From the NCBI RefSeq assembly GCF_002287505.1, contig NZ_CP019688.1, positions 434,001 through 498,000 of the forward strand: a DNA stretch of 64,000 nt. The letters are read 5' to 3'. A program made the translations under genes and the position numbers. The notes beneath the pieces were generated by a model. It did no database searches. It saw only the letters and a program-made list of their open reading frames with translations, and had not been told where the DNA came from. Positions 47,815 through 57,031 of this stretch are shown one piece after another (the first letter of the stretch is position 1; the number at the start of each line of letters is the position of its first letter). The DNA is from Corynebacterium glaucum (GTDB lineage Bacteria > Actinomycetota > Actinomycetes > Mycobacteriales > Mycobacteriaceae).

Positions 47815-48507
47815 ATGACCGTCGATAAGCTGGGCCCGCGAGCCCTGGCGAGGCTGCGAACCGAGGAGCGGATCGAGCAACTTGCCTTTGCCCACCTTGA
47901 CGAGGGGGGAGTGGAGGCTGTGAACCTGCGAGCAGTTGCGCGCGACCTTGGGATTAGCCCGTCGGCTTTGTATCGCTACATTCCGGACCGGGATGGGTTG
48001 CTGACGGCGCTCATTGCCGCGTCGTACACGCAGCTAGCGGAGGTGGTGGAGTCGGAACTGGGCGCGCAAGCGGCGGATACGGCGGCGGCTGATTGTTGCC
48101 GGGTTTTGGCGGCGGCGATGCGACGGTGGGCGCTTGCGTACCCGCAGAGGTGGGCGCTAATCTACGGCAGCCCTGTAGCCAATTTTCATGCACCGGCGGA
48201 AGCGACTGGTGCGGCTGGCACTCGAGTGATTGCGCGCCTCGGTGAGCTCCTTCAGCATGCGCGGCCGAGCGCGGTGGCGGGGACGCGCAGCGAAGTGCTT
48301 ATGGAGGACCTCTACGCGATCGGGCAGGATGAGACTCCAGGGTTGGAGCTGGACGTGGTGGAGTTGGGCCTGGAGCTGTGGGCGAAGCTCATCGGCTTGA
48401 TTTCTGCCGAGGTGTTTGGGCACTTCGGCGAGGCCACGCTGCGCGACCCGGAGGAGTTCTTCCTGCGCTCAGTCGACCGTTCGATGCGCGCGCTGTTCGG
48501 CAAGTAA
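47815..48507 (+). CDS. TetR-family repressor
   Basis: A 230-residue regulator. DNA-binding domain residues about 15-65 with VNLRAVARDLGISPSALYRYIPDRDGLL; the C-terminal part resembles WHG-type TetR ligand domains. ATG 47815 lies 6 nt after TAGGGT. The 10-mer starts 6 nt after the ATG (47821). Divergent from the epimerase gene, its likely target. Confidence 0.9.
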   Translation: MTVDKLGPRALARLRTEERIEQLAFAHLDEGGVEAVNLRAVARDLGISPSALYRYIPDRDGLLTALIAASYTQLAEVVESELGAQAADTAAADCCRVLAAAMRRWALAYPQRWALIYGSPVANFHAPAEATGAAGTRVIARLGELLQHARPSAVAGTRSEVLMEDLYAIGQDETPGLELDVVELGLELWAKLIGLISAEVFGHFGEATLRDPEEFFLRSVDRSMRALFGK

Positions 48508-48617
48508 CTAGCTAGGCGGCGAGTAGCGGGCGAGGCGGAGATCGTCTACGAGGGGGTGCCGTCGACCGCAGCGAAATCTCGATCGAGGTCCGCTGGGCGC
48601 ACGCAGATACACAGAAA

Positions 48618-48656
48618 AGCGGCCGAGCCGGGAAACACCATCCCGGTCCGGCCGCT
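48618..48656. terminator. Hairpin between convergent tetR and icd
   Basis: AGCGGCCG-AGCCGGG ... CCCGGT-CCGGCCGCT forms a strong stem with an 8-nt ACACCAT-type loop. It sits between two convergent genes and likely terminates both; no clear U-run. Confidence 0.75.
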
Positions 48657-48674
48657 GTCTTGGCGGGCGAAGCG

Positions 48675-50861
48675 TTACTTCAGGCCGTCGATAAGCTGGT
48701 TGAAGGTCGCGGACGGACGCATCACAGCGTTGGTCTTGTCCTCGTCCGGCCAGTAGTAGCCGCCGAGGTCAGCCGCGCCGCCCTGCGCGCCGATGAGCTC
48801 CTTGTCGATCTGCTCGGCGTTAGCGCGCAGCTGCTCTGCCACCGGCGCGAACTTCTCTGCCAGCTCGGCGTCCTCGGTCTGCTTCGCCAGCTCCTCAGCC
48901 CAGTAGAGGGAGAGCCAGAAGTGAGAGCCGCGGTCGTCGATCTCGCCGACCTTGCGCGACGGGGACTTGCCCTCGTTGAGCAGGGTCTCGGTCGCACGGT
49001 CCAGGGCGTCGCCCAGGACACCAGCGCGCTCGTTGCCGTTCGAGTTCTTCTCGTGGCGGAAGGACTCGGCCAGCGCAAGATACTCGCCGAGCGAATCCCA
49101 GCGCAGGTGGTTTTCCTCCTGCACCTGCTGCACGTGCTTCGGTGCGGAACCGCCAGCGCCGGTCTCGAACAAGCCGCCGCCAGCCATCAGCGGGACCACG
49201 GAGAGCATCTTCGCGGAGGTGCCCAGCTCAAGGATCGGGAAGAGGTCGGTGTTGTAGTCGCGCAGCACGTTGCCGGTCACAGAGATGGTGTCCTCGCCGC
49301 GGCGGATGCGCTCGACGGATGCCTTGGTGGCCTCTACCGGGGACATGATCTCGATGTCCAGACCCTCGGTGTCGTGGTCGCCGAGGTACTTCTCCACAAG
49401 CGTGATCATGTTGCGGTCGTGCGCGCGCTCCGGATCCAGCCAGAAGATCGCCTTCATGCCGGACAGGCGTGCGCGGTCCACGGCCAGCTTGACCCAGTCC
49501 TGGATCGGGGCGTCCTTGGTCTGGCACGCACGCCAGATGTCGCCATTCTCAACGTCGTGCTCGATCAGTACGTCGCCGGCGGAGTTCACGACCTGCACCT
49601 TGCCGTCGGCCGGAATCTTGAAGGTCTTGTCGTGGGAGCCGTACTCCTCGGCCTTCTTCGCCATTAGACCAACGTTCGGCACGGTGCCCATGGTGGTCGG
49701 GTCGTAGGCGCCGTTCGCGCGGCAGTCGTCGATCACTACCTGGTACACACCGGCGTAGGAGGAATCCGGGATGGTGGCCAGGGTGTCCTGCTCCTGGTCG
49801 TCCGCGTTCCACATGTGGCCGGAGGTGCGGATCATTGCCGGCATCGACGCGTCAATGATCACGTCGGACGGCACGTGCAGGTTCGTGATGCCCTTGTGCG
49901 AATTCACCATCGCTAGCGCCGGGCCGTCGTGAAGCTGCTGCTCGAATGCGGCCTTGATCTCATCGCCGTTGTCCAGCGAACCAAGACCGTCCAAGATTGC
50001 GCCGAGGCCGTTTTCGCCGTCGAGGCCTGCCGCGAGCAGCTCCTCGCCGTACTTGTCAAAGACTGGCTTGAAGTACGCGCGCACGACGTGGCCGAAGATG
50101 ATCGGGTCGGAGACCTTCATCATGGTGGCCTTCAGGTGGGCGGAGAAGAGCACGCCCTCGTCCTTCGCGCGCTGCACGGCGTCGAGCAGGAACGCGTCCA
50201 GCGCCTTGGCGGACATGTAGGTGCCGTCGATAACCTCGCCCTCGATGACCTGCAGGCCGTCCTTGAGCACTTCCTCGGAACCGTCGGCCTTGACCAGCTT
50301 GATCTGCAGCGTGTCGTCGGACGGCATGATCACGGACTTCTCGTTGTGGCGGAAGTCGCCTGCGTCCATGGTGGCCACGTTGGTCTTCGAGTCAGAGGAC
50401 CACTCGCCCATGGAGTGCGGGTGCTTTTTGGTGAAGTTCTTCACGGCCTCCGGCGCGCGGCGGTCCGAGTTGCCTTCGCGCAGCACCGGGTTCACGGCGG
50501 AGCCCTTTACCGCGTCGTATTTCTCCTGCGCATCCTCGTACTCCGGGATGTCGAAGCCGGCGGCCTGCAGCTCCTTAATCGCGTTCTTCAGCTGGACCAG
50601 GGACGCGGAGATGTTCGGCAGCTTGATAATGTTCGCCTCCGGCGTCTTCGCCAGCTCACCGAGCTGCGCGAGCGCATCGTCCATCCGCTGTTCATCGGTC
50701 AGGCGATCCGGGAACTGCGCCAGGATGCGGCCGGCCAGTGAGATGTCAGCGGTTTCCACGTCGATGCCAGCCTGGGATGCGAATGCCTCCACGATCGGCT
50801 TGAGCGAGTAGGTCGCGAGCAGCGGCGCTTCGTCGGTGCGGGTCCAGATGATCTTAGACAT
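48675..50861 (-). CDS. icd: Isocitrate dehydrogenase, monomeric NADP-type
   Basis: A 728-residue enzyme of the monomeric IDH family (about 80 kDa), making 2-oxoglutarate and NADPH in the TCA cycle. It begins [18 protein letters not shown] and has [17 protein letters not shown] and [26 protein letters not shown] precedes the ATG. The C-terminus QLIDGLK overlaps a 10-mer copy (48687). Confidence 0.97.
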   Translation of the reverse strand: MSKIIWTRTDEAPLLATYSLKPIVEAFASQAGIDVETADISLAGRILAQFPDRLTDEQRMDDALAQLGELAKTPEANIIKLPNISASLVQLKNAIKELQAAGFDIPEYEDAQEKYDAVKGSAVNPVLREGNSDRRAPEAVKNFTKKHPHSMGEWSSDSKTNVATMDAGDFRHNEKSVIMPSDDTLQIKLVKADGSEEVLKDGLQVIEGEVIDGTYMSAKALDAFLLDAVQRAKDEGVLFSAHLKATMMKVSDPIIFGHVVRAYFKPVFDKYGEELLAAGLDGENGLGAILDGLGSLDNGDEIKAAFEQQLHDGPALAMVNSHKGITNLHVPSDVIIDASMPAMIRTSGHMWNADDQEQDTLATIPDSSYAGVYQVVIDDCRANGAYDPTTMGTVPNVGLMAKKAEEYGSHDKTFKIPADGKVQVVNSAGDVLIEHDVENGDIWRACQTKDAPIQDWVKLAVDRARLSGMKAIFWLDPERAHDRNMITLVEKYLGDHDTEGLDIEIMSPVEATKASVERIRRGEDTISVTGNVLRDYNTDLFPILELGTSAKMLSVVPLMAGGGLFETGAGGSAPKHVQQVQEENHLRWDSLGEYLALAESFRHEKNSNGNERAGVLGDALDRATETLLNEGKSPSRKVGEIDDRGSHFWLSLYWAEELAKQTEDAELAEKFAPVAEQLRANAEQIDKELIGAQGGAADLGGYYWPDEDKTNAVMRPSATFNQLIDGLK

Positions 50862-50939
50862 AGTGCTCCTCTAAATACGGTTGCTTTGTGTTCAGCCCCA
50901 CAGCTTACAGTTTCCTGTTGCCCGGTAGGGTCGGAATCC

Positions 50940-51857
50940 ATGATCCTCACCATCGCATCCGTCAACGTCAACGGCATCCGCGCCGCCACCAAGGTGCGAA
51001 GTGAGGTCAACCCAGGCATGCTCGCCTGGCTCATCGACACCCCCGCTGATGTTGTACTCATGCAGGAGGTCCGCGCCACCGAAGCCGAGGCACGCGCCGC
51101 GCTGGCACCGGCATTGGAGCAGGGCTGGCACTTGGCGGTCGCGCCTGCTGAAGCGCCGGGAGCAAAGGGCCGCGCGGGCGTCGGCATCCTCTCGCGCACC
51201 CCACTTTCCAACATTGCGGTGGGCATCGCAGGCTTCGAGGATGCAGGTCGCTTCATCAGCGCATCGCTTGACGACGGCACCGTTGTCGCCTCCCTCTACC
51301 TTCCTTCAGGCTCTGCCGGTACCGCCAAACAGGATGAAAAGTATCGGTTCTTGGACGCCTTCGAGCCACTGCTTGCGAAGTGGGCCGATGAGCATCCGGA
51401 CATGGTGATCGGCGGCGACTGGAACATCTGCCACCGCCGCGAGGACCTGAAGAACTGGAAGACCAACCAGAAGAAGTCCGGGTTCTTGCCGCATGAGCGC
51501 GCGTTTATGGATGCGGTATTCGGGTGCTTCCCGGATGAGGAAGCGCAAGACATCGACGCAAAGTCTGTCGCCGGCTGGGCTGGCGCGGTGGATTACGCCT
51601 CCCGAAACCCAGCGCGCGTCGCCTGCGACGACCCGCAGTGGTTTGATGTCGCGCGTCGTTTGAACCCGACTGACGCGGGTTACACGTGGTGGACTTTCCG
51701 CGGGCAGGCGTTCAACAACAACGCGGGCTGGCGCATCGATGTCCAGGCCGCCACAGCGAACATGCTCGAGCGCGCTGAACGTGCGTGGGTGGACAAAGTG
51801 CCAACGGTGGAAGAGCGGTGGTCCGACCACGCGCCTCTTCTGGTGGAGTACCGCTAA
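50940..51857 (+). CDS. xth: Exodeoxyribonuclease III
   Basis: A 305-residue AP endonuclease/3'-exonuclease. Motifs: SVNVNGIRAA, LMQEVRA, GDWNICHRREDLKN, and SDHAPLLVEY with the catalytic Asp-His. ATG 50940 lies 8 nt after TAGGGT. Divergent from icd with a 78-bp gap. Confidence 0.95.
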   Translation: MILTIASVNVNGIRAATKVRSEVNPGMLAWLIDTPADVVLMQEVRATEAEARAALAPALEQGWHLAVAPAEAPGAKGRAGVGILSRTPLSNIAVGIAGFEDAGRFISASLDDGTVVASLYLPSGSAGTAKQDEKYRFLDAFEPLLAKWADEHPDMVIGGDWNICHRREDLKNWKTNQKKSGFLPHERAFMDAVFGCFPDEEAQDIDAKSVAGWAGAVDYASRNPARVACDDPQWFDVARRLNPTDAGYTWWTFRGQAFNNNAGWRIDVQAATANMLERAERAWVDKVPTVEERWSDHAPLLVEYR

Positions 51858-51902
51858 ATAGCCACGCTGCTAAAGGCTGATGCGCGCGCGGCGGCGACGC
51901 AA

Positions 51903-52694
51903 CTAGTACGCGGCGAAGTTTTGCGTCGCGTAGCGCTTTCCTTTGGCGGTGTCGGCGACACCGACACCGATGTGGGTGATGTCCGGGTTGAGCATGTTCG
52001 CTCGGTGCCCGGGTGAGTTTGCCCACTGCGCGACGAGGGCTTCCGCGTCTGCGGTGTTCCAGTTCTGCAGCACGTTCTCCAAGGCGCGTCGCCACCCCTT
52101 CGGGTACTGCTGACCGAAGTCGGGATTGTGGTACATGCGGTCTTGGTTCATTTGGATATCGGACCAATCCTGCGCGACCTTGTTGAGCTCGGGCAACGGC
52201 TTGAGTGGCGGGAGGCCGTTTTCAGCGCGGAAACGGTTCGTCGCGTCGATGATCGCTTCCTGAATGGTCGGCTCCTTGACCGTTGCCGGCGCCGCCGGCG
52301 CGGCTGGTACCGCGGCAGGAGCGGCGGCGGCAGGTGCACCGGGAATCGGTGCAGCTGCTGAAGCGGGTGCGGGAGCAAGCGCGGCCGGTGGAACAGGAGC
52401 CCCAGCGTCAACCTGAGGCAAATTCGGGGCGGCGTCCGCCGGCGGCGCAGCAGGCACAGGTGCTGCATCTTGCGCGTTCGGTGCTGCGTTGTTCGGAAGC
52501 GGCAGACCCGGCGCCGGTGCCGGTGCCGATGGATCGAGAGACGTGGGGGCAGCTGTCTCGTGCGCGACTGCGCCATCCGGTTTGGCTGGTTCGGCCGGGG
52601 GGACGGGTGTGCCGTGCCCAGTCGTCAGGGAAGCCAGGATCGCGAGAAGCGTTGCAAGTCCGGAGACGAGTTTGGAAAGCGGGATGGGTGGCAT
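51903..52694 (-). CDS. Secreted CAP-domain (SCP/PR1) protein
   Basis: A 263-residue exported protein: N-terminal hydrophobic signal (LVSGLATLLAILASLTTGHG), a long Pro/Ala linker (residues about 30-145), and a C-terminal CAP domain with WSDIQMNQDRMYHN, GWRRALENVLQ and WANSPGHRANMLNPDITHIGVG. CAP domains of this bacterial kind are wall-associated with unknown activity. ATG 52694 follows GAGAGGG. A GTTAC-N6-GTAAC palindrome lies 88 bp upstream. Confidence 0.88.
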   Translation of the reverse strand: MPPIPLSKLVSGLATLLAILASLTTGHGTPVPPAEPAKPDGAVAHETAAPTSLDPSAPAPAPGLPLPNNAAPNAQDAAPVPAAPPADAAPNLPQVDAGAPVPPAALAPAPASAAAPIPGAPAAAAPAAVPAAPAAPATVKEPTIQEAIIDATNRFRAENGLPPLKPLPELNKVAQDWSDIQMNQDRMYHNPDFGQQYPKGWRRALENVLQNWNTADAEALVAQWANSPGHRANMLNPDITHIGVGVADTAKGKRYATQNFAAY

Positions 52695-52781
52695 GTTCGC
52701 CCTCTCAATCAAGGTCACTCACGTTTAATGCAGGTCCGCTAATGGCTTACGTCCGACGAGAGACCTTAGCGCAAACAGCTT

Positions 52782-52797
52782 CGTTACTGAAATGTAA
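52782..52797. promoter_or_regulatory. GTTAC-N6-GTAAC palindrome
   Basis: A perfect 5-bp inverted repeat (GTTAC TGAAAT GTAAC) in the 220-bp divergent region between the CAP-protein gene and bioB. Separate from the BioQ-like site 43 bp further on. Candidate operator, regulator unknown. Confidence 0.5.
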
Positions 52798-52839
52798 CAC
52801 AGGAAGTTATTATGCAACTCCAATACTTCGGAATAACGC

Positions 52840-52852
52840 TGAACGTTGTTCA
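52840..52852 (+). promoter_or_regulatory. BioQ-type operator upstream of bioB
   Basis: TGAAC-GTT-GTTCA, a perfect palindrome matching the C. glutamicum BioQ site TGAAC-N3-GTTAC in all but one position. It lies 63 bp before the bioB ATG. BioQ represses biotin genes when biotin is sufficient (established knowledge). Confidence 0.85.
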
Positions 52853-52914
52853 ATGACTCGGCTACACTCCATTGCAATCGCGCACGCAGCCGCGAAAGAA
52901 CGGAGTTGATCACC

Positions 52915-54003
52915 ATGACTGCTACTACTGCCCACACCGAATCTGGCACCAGCACCGACATTCTCGACATTGCCCGTGAGAAGTGCCTTGAGCGCGGCGA
53001 AGGCCTCAATCAGGAAGAGATCCTGCAGATCCTGCAAATCGAGGACGACCGTCTCCAGGAACTGCTCGACCTCGCCCACCAGGTGCGCATCAAGCACTGC
53101 GGTGTGGACGTGTCGCTGGAAGGCATTATCTCGTTGAAGACCGGCGGATGCCCGGAGGACTGCAGCTTCTGCTCTCAATCCGGTCTTTTCGAGTCGCCCG
53201 TACGCGCCGTCACCCTCGACATTGCTGAATTGGTCGAGGCTGCGAAGCAGTCGGAAAAGATGGGCGCAAGCGAGTTCTGCATCGTCGCCGCAGTAAAGAG
53301 CCCGACGGACGCTCTGCTCGACCAGGTCGCCGAAGCGATCACCGCGATTACGGAGGAGGTTGACATCTCCATCTCCGCGTCGCTCGGCATCCTCACCCGC
53401 GAACAGGCCCACAGGCTCGCCCAGATGGGTGTCATGCGCTACAACCACAACTTCGAAACGGCGAAGTCGTTCTTCCCCAACGTGGTCACCACCCACACTT
53501 GGCAGGAGCGAAAGGACACCCTCGAGCACGTCCTGGCCGAGGGTATGGAGACTTGCTGCGGCGGCATCATCGGCCTCGGCGAAACGATTGAGCAGCGTGC
53601 GGAGTTCGCCGCCCAGCTCGCTGAGGTCGAGCCGCACGAGGTGCCGATGAACTTCCTCGATCCGCGCCCGGGCACCCCGTTCGCCGACCGCCCGCTGGTT
53701 CCGCAGGGTGAGGCGTTGCGCGCGGTCGCGGCGTTCCGCCTAGCCATGCCCTCAACCCAGTTGCGTTTTGCGGGTGGCACCGAGCTTGCGCTTGGCGACG
53801 ACGGTACGGAGGCCGGCCTGCTCGGCGGCGCGAACGCCATCATCGGGGGCAATTACTTGACGACGTTCGGCCGTCCGATGGAGAAAGACCGCGACGCCGT
53901 CGACCGCGTCATGGATTCCAACCTCAACCTTTCCATCACCCCGGTCGGCCAGAAGCAGAACTCCGGCCACGGTGCGCTGTACGACACGTTGAAGTCCCTC
54001 TAA
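52915..54003 (+). CDS. bioB: Biotin synthase
   Basis: A 362-residue radical-SAM enzyme that inserts sulfur into dethiobiotin. The SAM-cluster Cys are C79, C83, C86 ([10 protein letters not shown]), and YNHNFET and [11 protein letters not shown] are typical. ATG 52915 follows AACGGAGT; the longer frame from 52846 includes the operator. Next gene bsaP shares one base with the stop. Confidence 0.97.
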   Translation: MTATTAHTESGTSTDILDIAREKCLERGEGLNQEEILQILQIEDDRLQELLDLAHQVRIKHCGVDVSLEGIISLKTGGCPEDCSFCSQSGLFESPVRAVTLDIAELVEAAKQSEKMGASEFCIVAAVKSPTDALLDQVAEAITAITEEVDISISASLGILTREQAHRLAQMGVMRYNHNFETAKSFFPNVVTTHTWQERKDTLEHVLAEGMETCCGGIIGLGETIEQRAEFAAQLAEVEPHEVPMNFLDPRPGTPFADRPLVPQGEALRAVAAFRLAMPSTQLRFAGGTELALGDDGTEAGLLGGANAIIGGNYLTTFGRPMEKDRDAVDRVMDSNLNLSITPVGQKQNSGHGALYDTLKSL

Positions 54004-54206
54004 TGCGCGTTCCCGATTCAACGGAGCTCGCTGATGCGGTGCTGAGCGGCGAGATCCAGCTCCCGCTCGACCCGGCCCGTCCCTACGACGCACCGCGCAT
54101 CTGCCCGTTGTGCGGGCGCCGCATGGTGGTGAAAATGAACCCCGTGGCGTGGGAAGCTACCTGCTCCCGCCACGGGATCCTGCGCTCGGAGTGGCTCGAG
54201 CGCTAA
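54003..54206 (+). CDS. bsaP: Biotin synthase auxiliary protein
   Basis: A 67-residue protein coupled to bioB by a TAATG overlap. C34, C37 and C54 (ICPLCGRR, EATCSRHG) could bind a cluster or zinc. This matches the actinobacterial BsaP family (Rv1590 type), reported to support biotin synthase turnover. Assigned from size, Cys pattern and linkage to bioB. Confidence 0.85.
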   Translation: MRVPDSTELADAVLSGEIQLPLDPARPYDAPRICPLCGRRMVVKMNPVAWEATCSRHGILRSEWLER

Positions 54207-54214
54207 CGTACTCG

Positions 54215-54901
54215 CTACTTCACAAAGCGCGGGGTGCGGGCAATCGCGGCTATCGCGGTACAAGCGATCACGAGTGCGCCGCTGCCGAGCATGATCCAAA
54301 CGACGCTTGACGACGGGGTCGCCATTCCTTCTGTTTCTGCATAGCCCCAATATGCTTGCGCGTAGGCGAAGCCGAGGAGCAGGCCAGCGACCGCGATACC
54401 GACGATCAACGGCACCCACCTGTTAGCGGCATCCTCCGACACCCCGATTGCGATTCCGACAATCGCGGCCAGGAACAGGAAGGCGAACGTCACCGCCAAC
54501 GTCGCAAGCATGGTGGAGGCGTCTTGACCCGCACGTGGCACTTCTAAGATCTCGTCGGGTTGATTATTGGTGACAAGAAAAATGTCGTACGCCCGGTAGT
54601 GGGGGTTGCGGTACTGGTTCGCAATCGACGAGGCAGATGTGGCGGCAGCGAGAATGCCCGTAACGGACAGCGCGACGATCAGCGCCGACTTTAGCCACTG
54701 TCGGAAACTCGTGCCCAACTGATTCAGCGCTGGCCACTTGGATGCGCCGTACGCGAACATTGCGAGCAGCGCGACCCCGCCGAAGATGGTCCATAGTTCG
54801 CCGTCTCCGCTGTAAAACCGCCCAAAGGGCATCGCAATGAGCAAGGCGACGAACGCTGCGAGGGTTAAGGCGGGTGCGAATGGGTTCAAGAAAGGTTTCA
54901 T
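54215..54901 (-). CDS. ABC-type membrane component A
   Basis: A 228-residue protein with six predicted helices and an extracytoplasmic insert, ending ARTPRFVK. It is a paralogue of the next gene (shared LVTNNQP and RTPRFVK). It probably forms a membrane pair with that gene and the ATPase at 55634, in a GntR-type exporter locus. No substrate can be named. Confidence 0.85.
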   Translation of the reverse strand: MKPFLNPFAPALTLAAFVALLIAMPFGRFYSGDGELWTIFGGVALLAMFAYGASKWPALNQLGTSFRQWLKSALIVALSVTGILAAATSASSIANQYRNPHYRAYDIFLVTNNQPDEILEVPRAGQDASTMLATLAVTFAFLFLAAIVGIAIGVSEDAANRWVPLIVGIAVAGLLLGFAYAQAYWGYAETEGMATPSSSVVWIMLGSGALVIACTAIAAIARTPRFVK

Positions 54902-54911
54902 TGTCTCGCTC

Positions 54912-55637
54912 CTATTTCACGAAGCGCGGCGTGCGGGTGATTAAGAAGGTGGCGAATCCAGTCACCACCAACGCGGCGACGATGATCGCAGCAATCTCAG
55001 CAGCGACGTTTGCGCTTTCCGTCACCCACACAGCACCGGTTTCGAAATCGTAGTGGGTATACGCCTGGTGGACGAGTTTGTAGGTGAATGCGTAACCGAT
55101 CCCGGCAGCAACCACGCCGAGCACGGTCGCTGCAATTCGGTGTGAGGTCGCAGCGAGGCCAAGCGCGGTTCCGGCAAAACACGCCACAAGGTAAAGCAGT
55201 GCCGTCGTCGACAAGGTGAGCGCCACGGTGGTGAGGTCTTGCCCCGCAGCATCCACCCAATACATTTCTTCGTGAGTGTTCACATGTTGTACCGGCTGAT
55301 TGTTGGTGACCAGAAACGGGTCGCCGTACTTGTAGTACGGGGTTCGAAGCTGGTGGTAGGCGGCGGACACTGTGGCGGCACCAGCCAGCGGAATCGCCGC
55401 GAAAAGGGCGGTGCTGGCGGCTGAGTTCATCCACGCGTTAAAGCTGGTGCCGAGTTGGTCGTATGCCCGCCATTCCGCCGCAGCAGCGGTGAAGAGCACG
55501 ACCAGCATGATGCCGCCGAGCAGAGTCCAGTCGTATCCGGCACCGGCCCAAAAACGACCGAGCGGGACAGCGATGATGGTAGCGAGGTAGACCCCTGCGA
55601 ACAGGGAGGGTTTATATGAGCTGAGGAAGAGTTTCAT
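54912..55637 (-). CDS. ABC-type membrane component B
   Basis: A 241-residue six-helix paralogue of the previous gene (opening FAGVYLATIIAVPLGRFW, same LVTNNQPV motif and TRTPRFVK end). Overlaps the ATPase gene by 4 bp. The pair likely makes a heterodimeric membrane domain. Confidence 0.85.
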   Translation of the reverse strand: MKLFLSSYKPSLFAGVYLATIIAVPLGRFWAGAGYDWTLLGGIMLVVLFTAAAAEWRAYDQLGTSFNAWMNSAASTALFAAIPLAGAATVSAAYHQLRTPYYKYGDPFLVTNNQPVQHVNTHEEMYWVDAAGQDLTTVALTLSTTALLYLVACFAGTALGLAATSHRIAATVLGVVAAGIGYAFTYKLVHQAYTHYDFETGAVWVTESANVAAEIAAIIVAALVVTGFATFLITRTPRFVK

Positions 55638-56368
55638 TGCAGTGCCTTTCCGGTCTGCAGGTTCGCCGGAGATTGGGCGAGGAGGTCGATGAGCATTGCG
55701 TCGTCGGGGTATCCCACTGGGAGGGCGGTGGCAGATTCTGGAATGGGCGCGCTGAACGTCGCGCGGGTGGTGGGCCCGAGTGTCGCTTTGTCAACAACCG
55801 GGTATTGGGCTGCCAGCTCTTCGATTTCGGCTGTGGGTCCGGTGACGGTGGGGTAGAGGAGGCGTGCGTCGTCAAGCGAAAGCCCATAGGAGTGAGTCTC
55901 GCGGCCAAAAACCTGGATCACGTGGGTGGCGAGGCCGACGAAGTCCTCGGGGCGGTGCGAAGCCATGACGATGGTGCGCTCCGGGTCTTCGGCGACGTAG
56001 TCGATGAGTTGCTGGCGCACCTGTTTGCGGGTGGTGGTGTCGATGCCGTCGAAGGGTTCGTCGAGAAGCAAAAGTGGTTCCTCCGCGGCGAGCGCAACGG
56101 TGATGGTGAGCAGGCGGCGCTCACCGACGGAGAGATCCTTGATGCGAGCGTCGGGGAAATCGATCGGCGCGAGCGGTTTCGCGGTGTTGGCGGCGCGCAG
56201 GTGGCTGGCGACCGTATCGCCGGCGAACTTCGCATCGGCACCGGCGGGCACGAACGCAGCGCCGGGGCCCATGAGCGAGCGAAGCAAATGGGTCTTGCCG
56301 GCGGCGTTTGGGCCGACGAGCGCGTAGAAGCCGGGGTGGGGAGGTCGCTGGGGGCTGGGTTGATTCAC
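55634..56368 (-). CDS. ABC transporter ATP-binding protein
   Basis: A 244-residue ATPase: Walker A GPNAAGKTHLL, signature LSVGERRLL (degenerate LSGGE), Walker B LLLLDEPFDGID, His switch near VMASHRPED. Of the GntR-coupled type (YtrB/YhcH-like). Overlaps GntR and membrane component B by 4 bp each, so all four form one operon. Confidence 0.92.
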   Translation of the reverse strand: MNQPSPQRPPHPGFYALVGPNAAGKTHLLRSLMGPGAAFVPAGADAKFAGDTVASHLRAANTAKPLAPIDFPDARIKDLSVGERRLLTITVALAAEEPLLLLDEPFDGIDTTTRKQVRQQLIDYVAEDPERTIVMASHRPEDFVGLATHVIQVFGRETHSYGLSLDDARLLYPTVTGPTAEIEELAAQYPVVDKATLGPTTRATFSAPIPESATALPVGYPDDAMLIDLLAQSPANLQTGKALQ

Positions 56369-56718
56369 CGGGTGCGCTCCTTTTCGATCATGGCGGTCAG
56401 TTCCGCGGTGGTGAGACCGAGCTGGTCGGCCTCGTGGACGAAGGGTCGGACGAACTGTTCCTGGAACGCCGCGCGCCGGGAGCTGAGCAGCTGCTCGCGC
56501 GCGGTCTCGAGAACGAACATGCCGAGCCCGCGACGTTTCTCGACGAGGCCTTCGTTGAACAGTTCGGTGAGAGCTTTCGCTGAGGTGGTCGGGTTAACGG
56601 AGTGGTAAGCCGAGAGCTCGTTGGTGGACGGGACGCGGTCTCCGGGTGCGAGCACACCGGAGGAGATCATGTCGCGGAGCTCGTCCGCGATCCCTTGGTA
56701 TATGGGTTTACCACTCAT
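56365..56718 (-). CDS. GntR-family repressor of the ABC operon (YtrA-like)
   Basis: A 117-residue regulator with winged helix residues about 5-75 (IYQGIADELRDMISSGVLAPGDRVPSTNEL, NPTTSAKALTELFNEG) and a short C-terminal dimerisation helix, typical of the YtrA subgroup. ATG 56718 lies 7 nt after a TATGGT -10. A dyad overlaps the promoter, implying autoregulation. Confidence 0.93.
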   Translation of the reverse strand: MSGKPIYQGIADELRDMISSGVLAPGDRVPSTNELSAYHSVNPTTSAKALTELFNEGLVEKRRGLGMFVLETAREQLLSSRRAAFQEQFVRPFVHEADQLGLTTAELTAMIEKERTR

Positions 56719-56755
56719 GTGGGTAACCATAGAGGCACAGGAGCCGTATTGTCAA
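56701..56755 (-). promoter_or_regulatory. Promoter and operator of the GntR-ABC operon
   Basis: On the minus strand TTGACA (56750-56755), an 18-bp spacer, TATGGT (56726-56731), then 7 nt to the ATG: a near-consensus leaderless promoter. An imperfect dyad, GGTTTACC and GGGTAACC, spans 56705-56728 across the -10 and start, a probable site for the GntR protein. Confidence 0.75.
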
Positions 56756-56762
56756 GAAAAAA

Positions 56763-56796
56763 CCAGGCCTTCGCGCGGATGGCGACGAAGACCTGG
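56763..56796 (-). terminator. Terminator of the 56-residue gene
   Basis: On the minus strand CCAGGTCTTCG, a 12-nt loop and CGAAGGCCTGG (one mismatch) followed by TTTTTT. It is a classical intrinsic terminator 16 bp after the stop of the small gene. Confidence 0.85.
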
Positions 56797-56812
56797 ATAT
56801 TTAGCGAAGAAA

Positions 56813-56983
56813 CTACGGGAGCTCGTGGGCAGCGAGCTCACGGATCCTTGGGGTAATTACTACGCGACCTTTTCCTTCTTGATCGCGCTTGACTATCAGC
56901 TTCGCGGCGGCGATTTGTCCTCGCGACGGGCGTTTACCGATATTTTGGTGATCCACCCGAGTTGAATGTGTTGGCGTGGACAT
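56813..56983 (-). CDS. Small basic 56-residue protein
   Basis: ATG at 56983 preceded by GAAGGAAGGGAGGAACA, a strong ribosome-binding site, 56 codons and TAG, then an intrinsic terminator. The protein is basic and probably helical at its centre (RGQIAAAKLIVKRDQEG), with PRIRELAAHEL near the end. It lies 48 bp downstream of the 141-residue membrane-protein gene on the same strand and is probably its partner in one transcript. No family recognised. Confidence 0.65.
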   Translation of the reverse strand: MSTPTHSTRVDHQNIGKRPSRGQIAAAKLIVKRDQEGKGRVVITPRIRELAAHELP

Positions 56984-57031
56984 TGTTCCTCCCTTCCTTC
57001 TGTGCTGAACATCCTAGATCGAATCGCCATT

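Noticed and set aside
51858..51902. Terminator between exonuclease III and the CAP-protein gene
   Set aside because: Only short GCGC-rich pairing, with no stable stem visible.
56621..56965. A 114-residue plus-strand frame across the GntR start and small gene
   Set aside because: Runs through the terminator and GntR promoter without a ribosome-binding site; the opposite-strand 56-residue gene is better supported.
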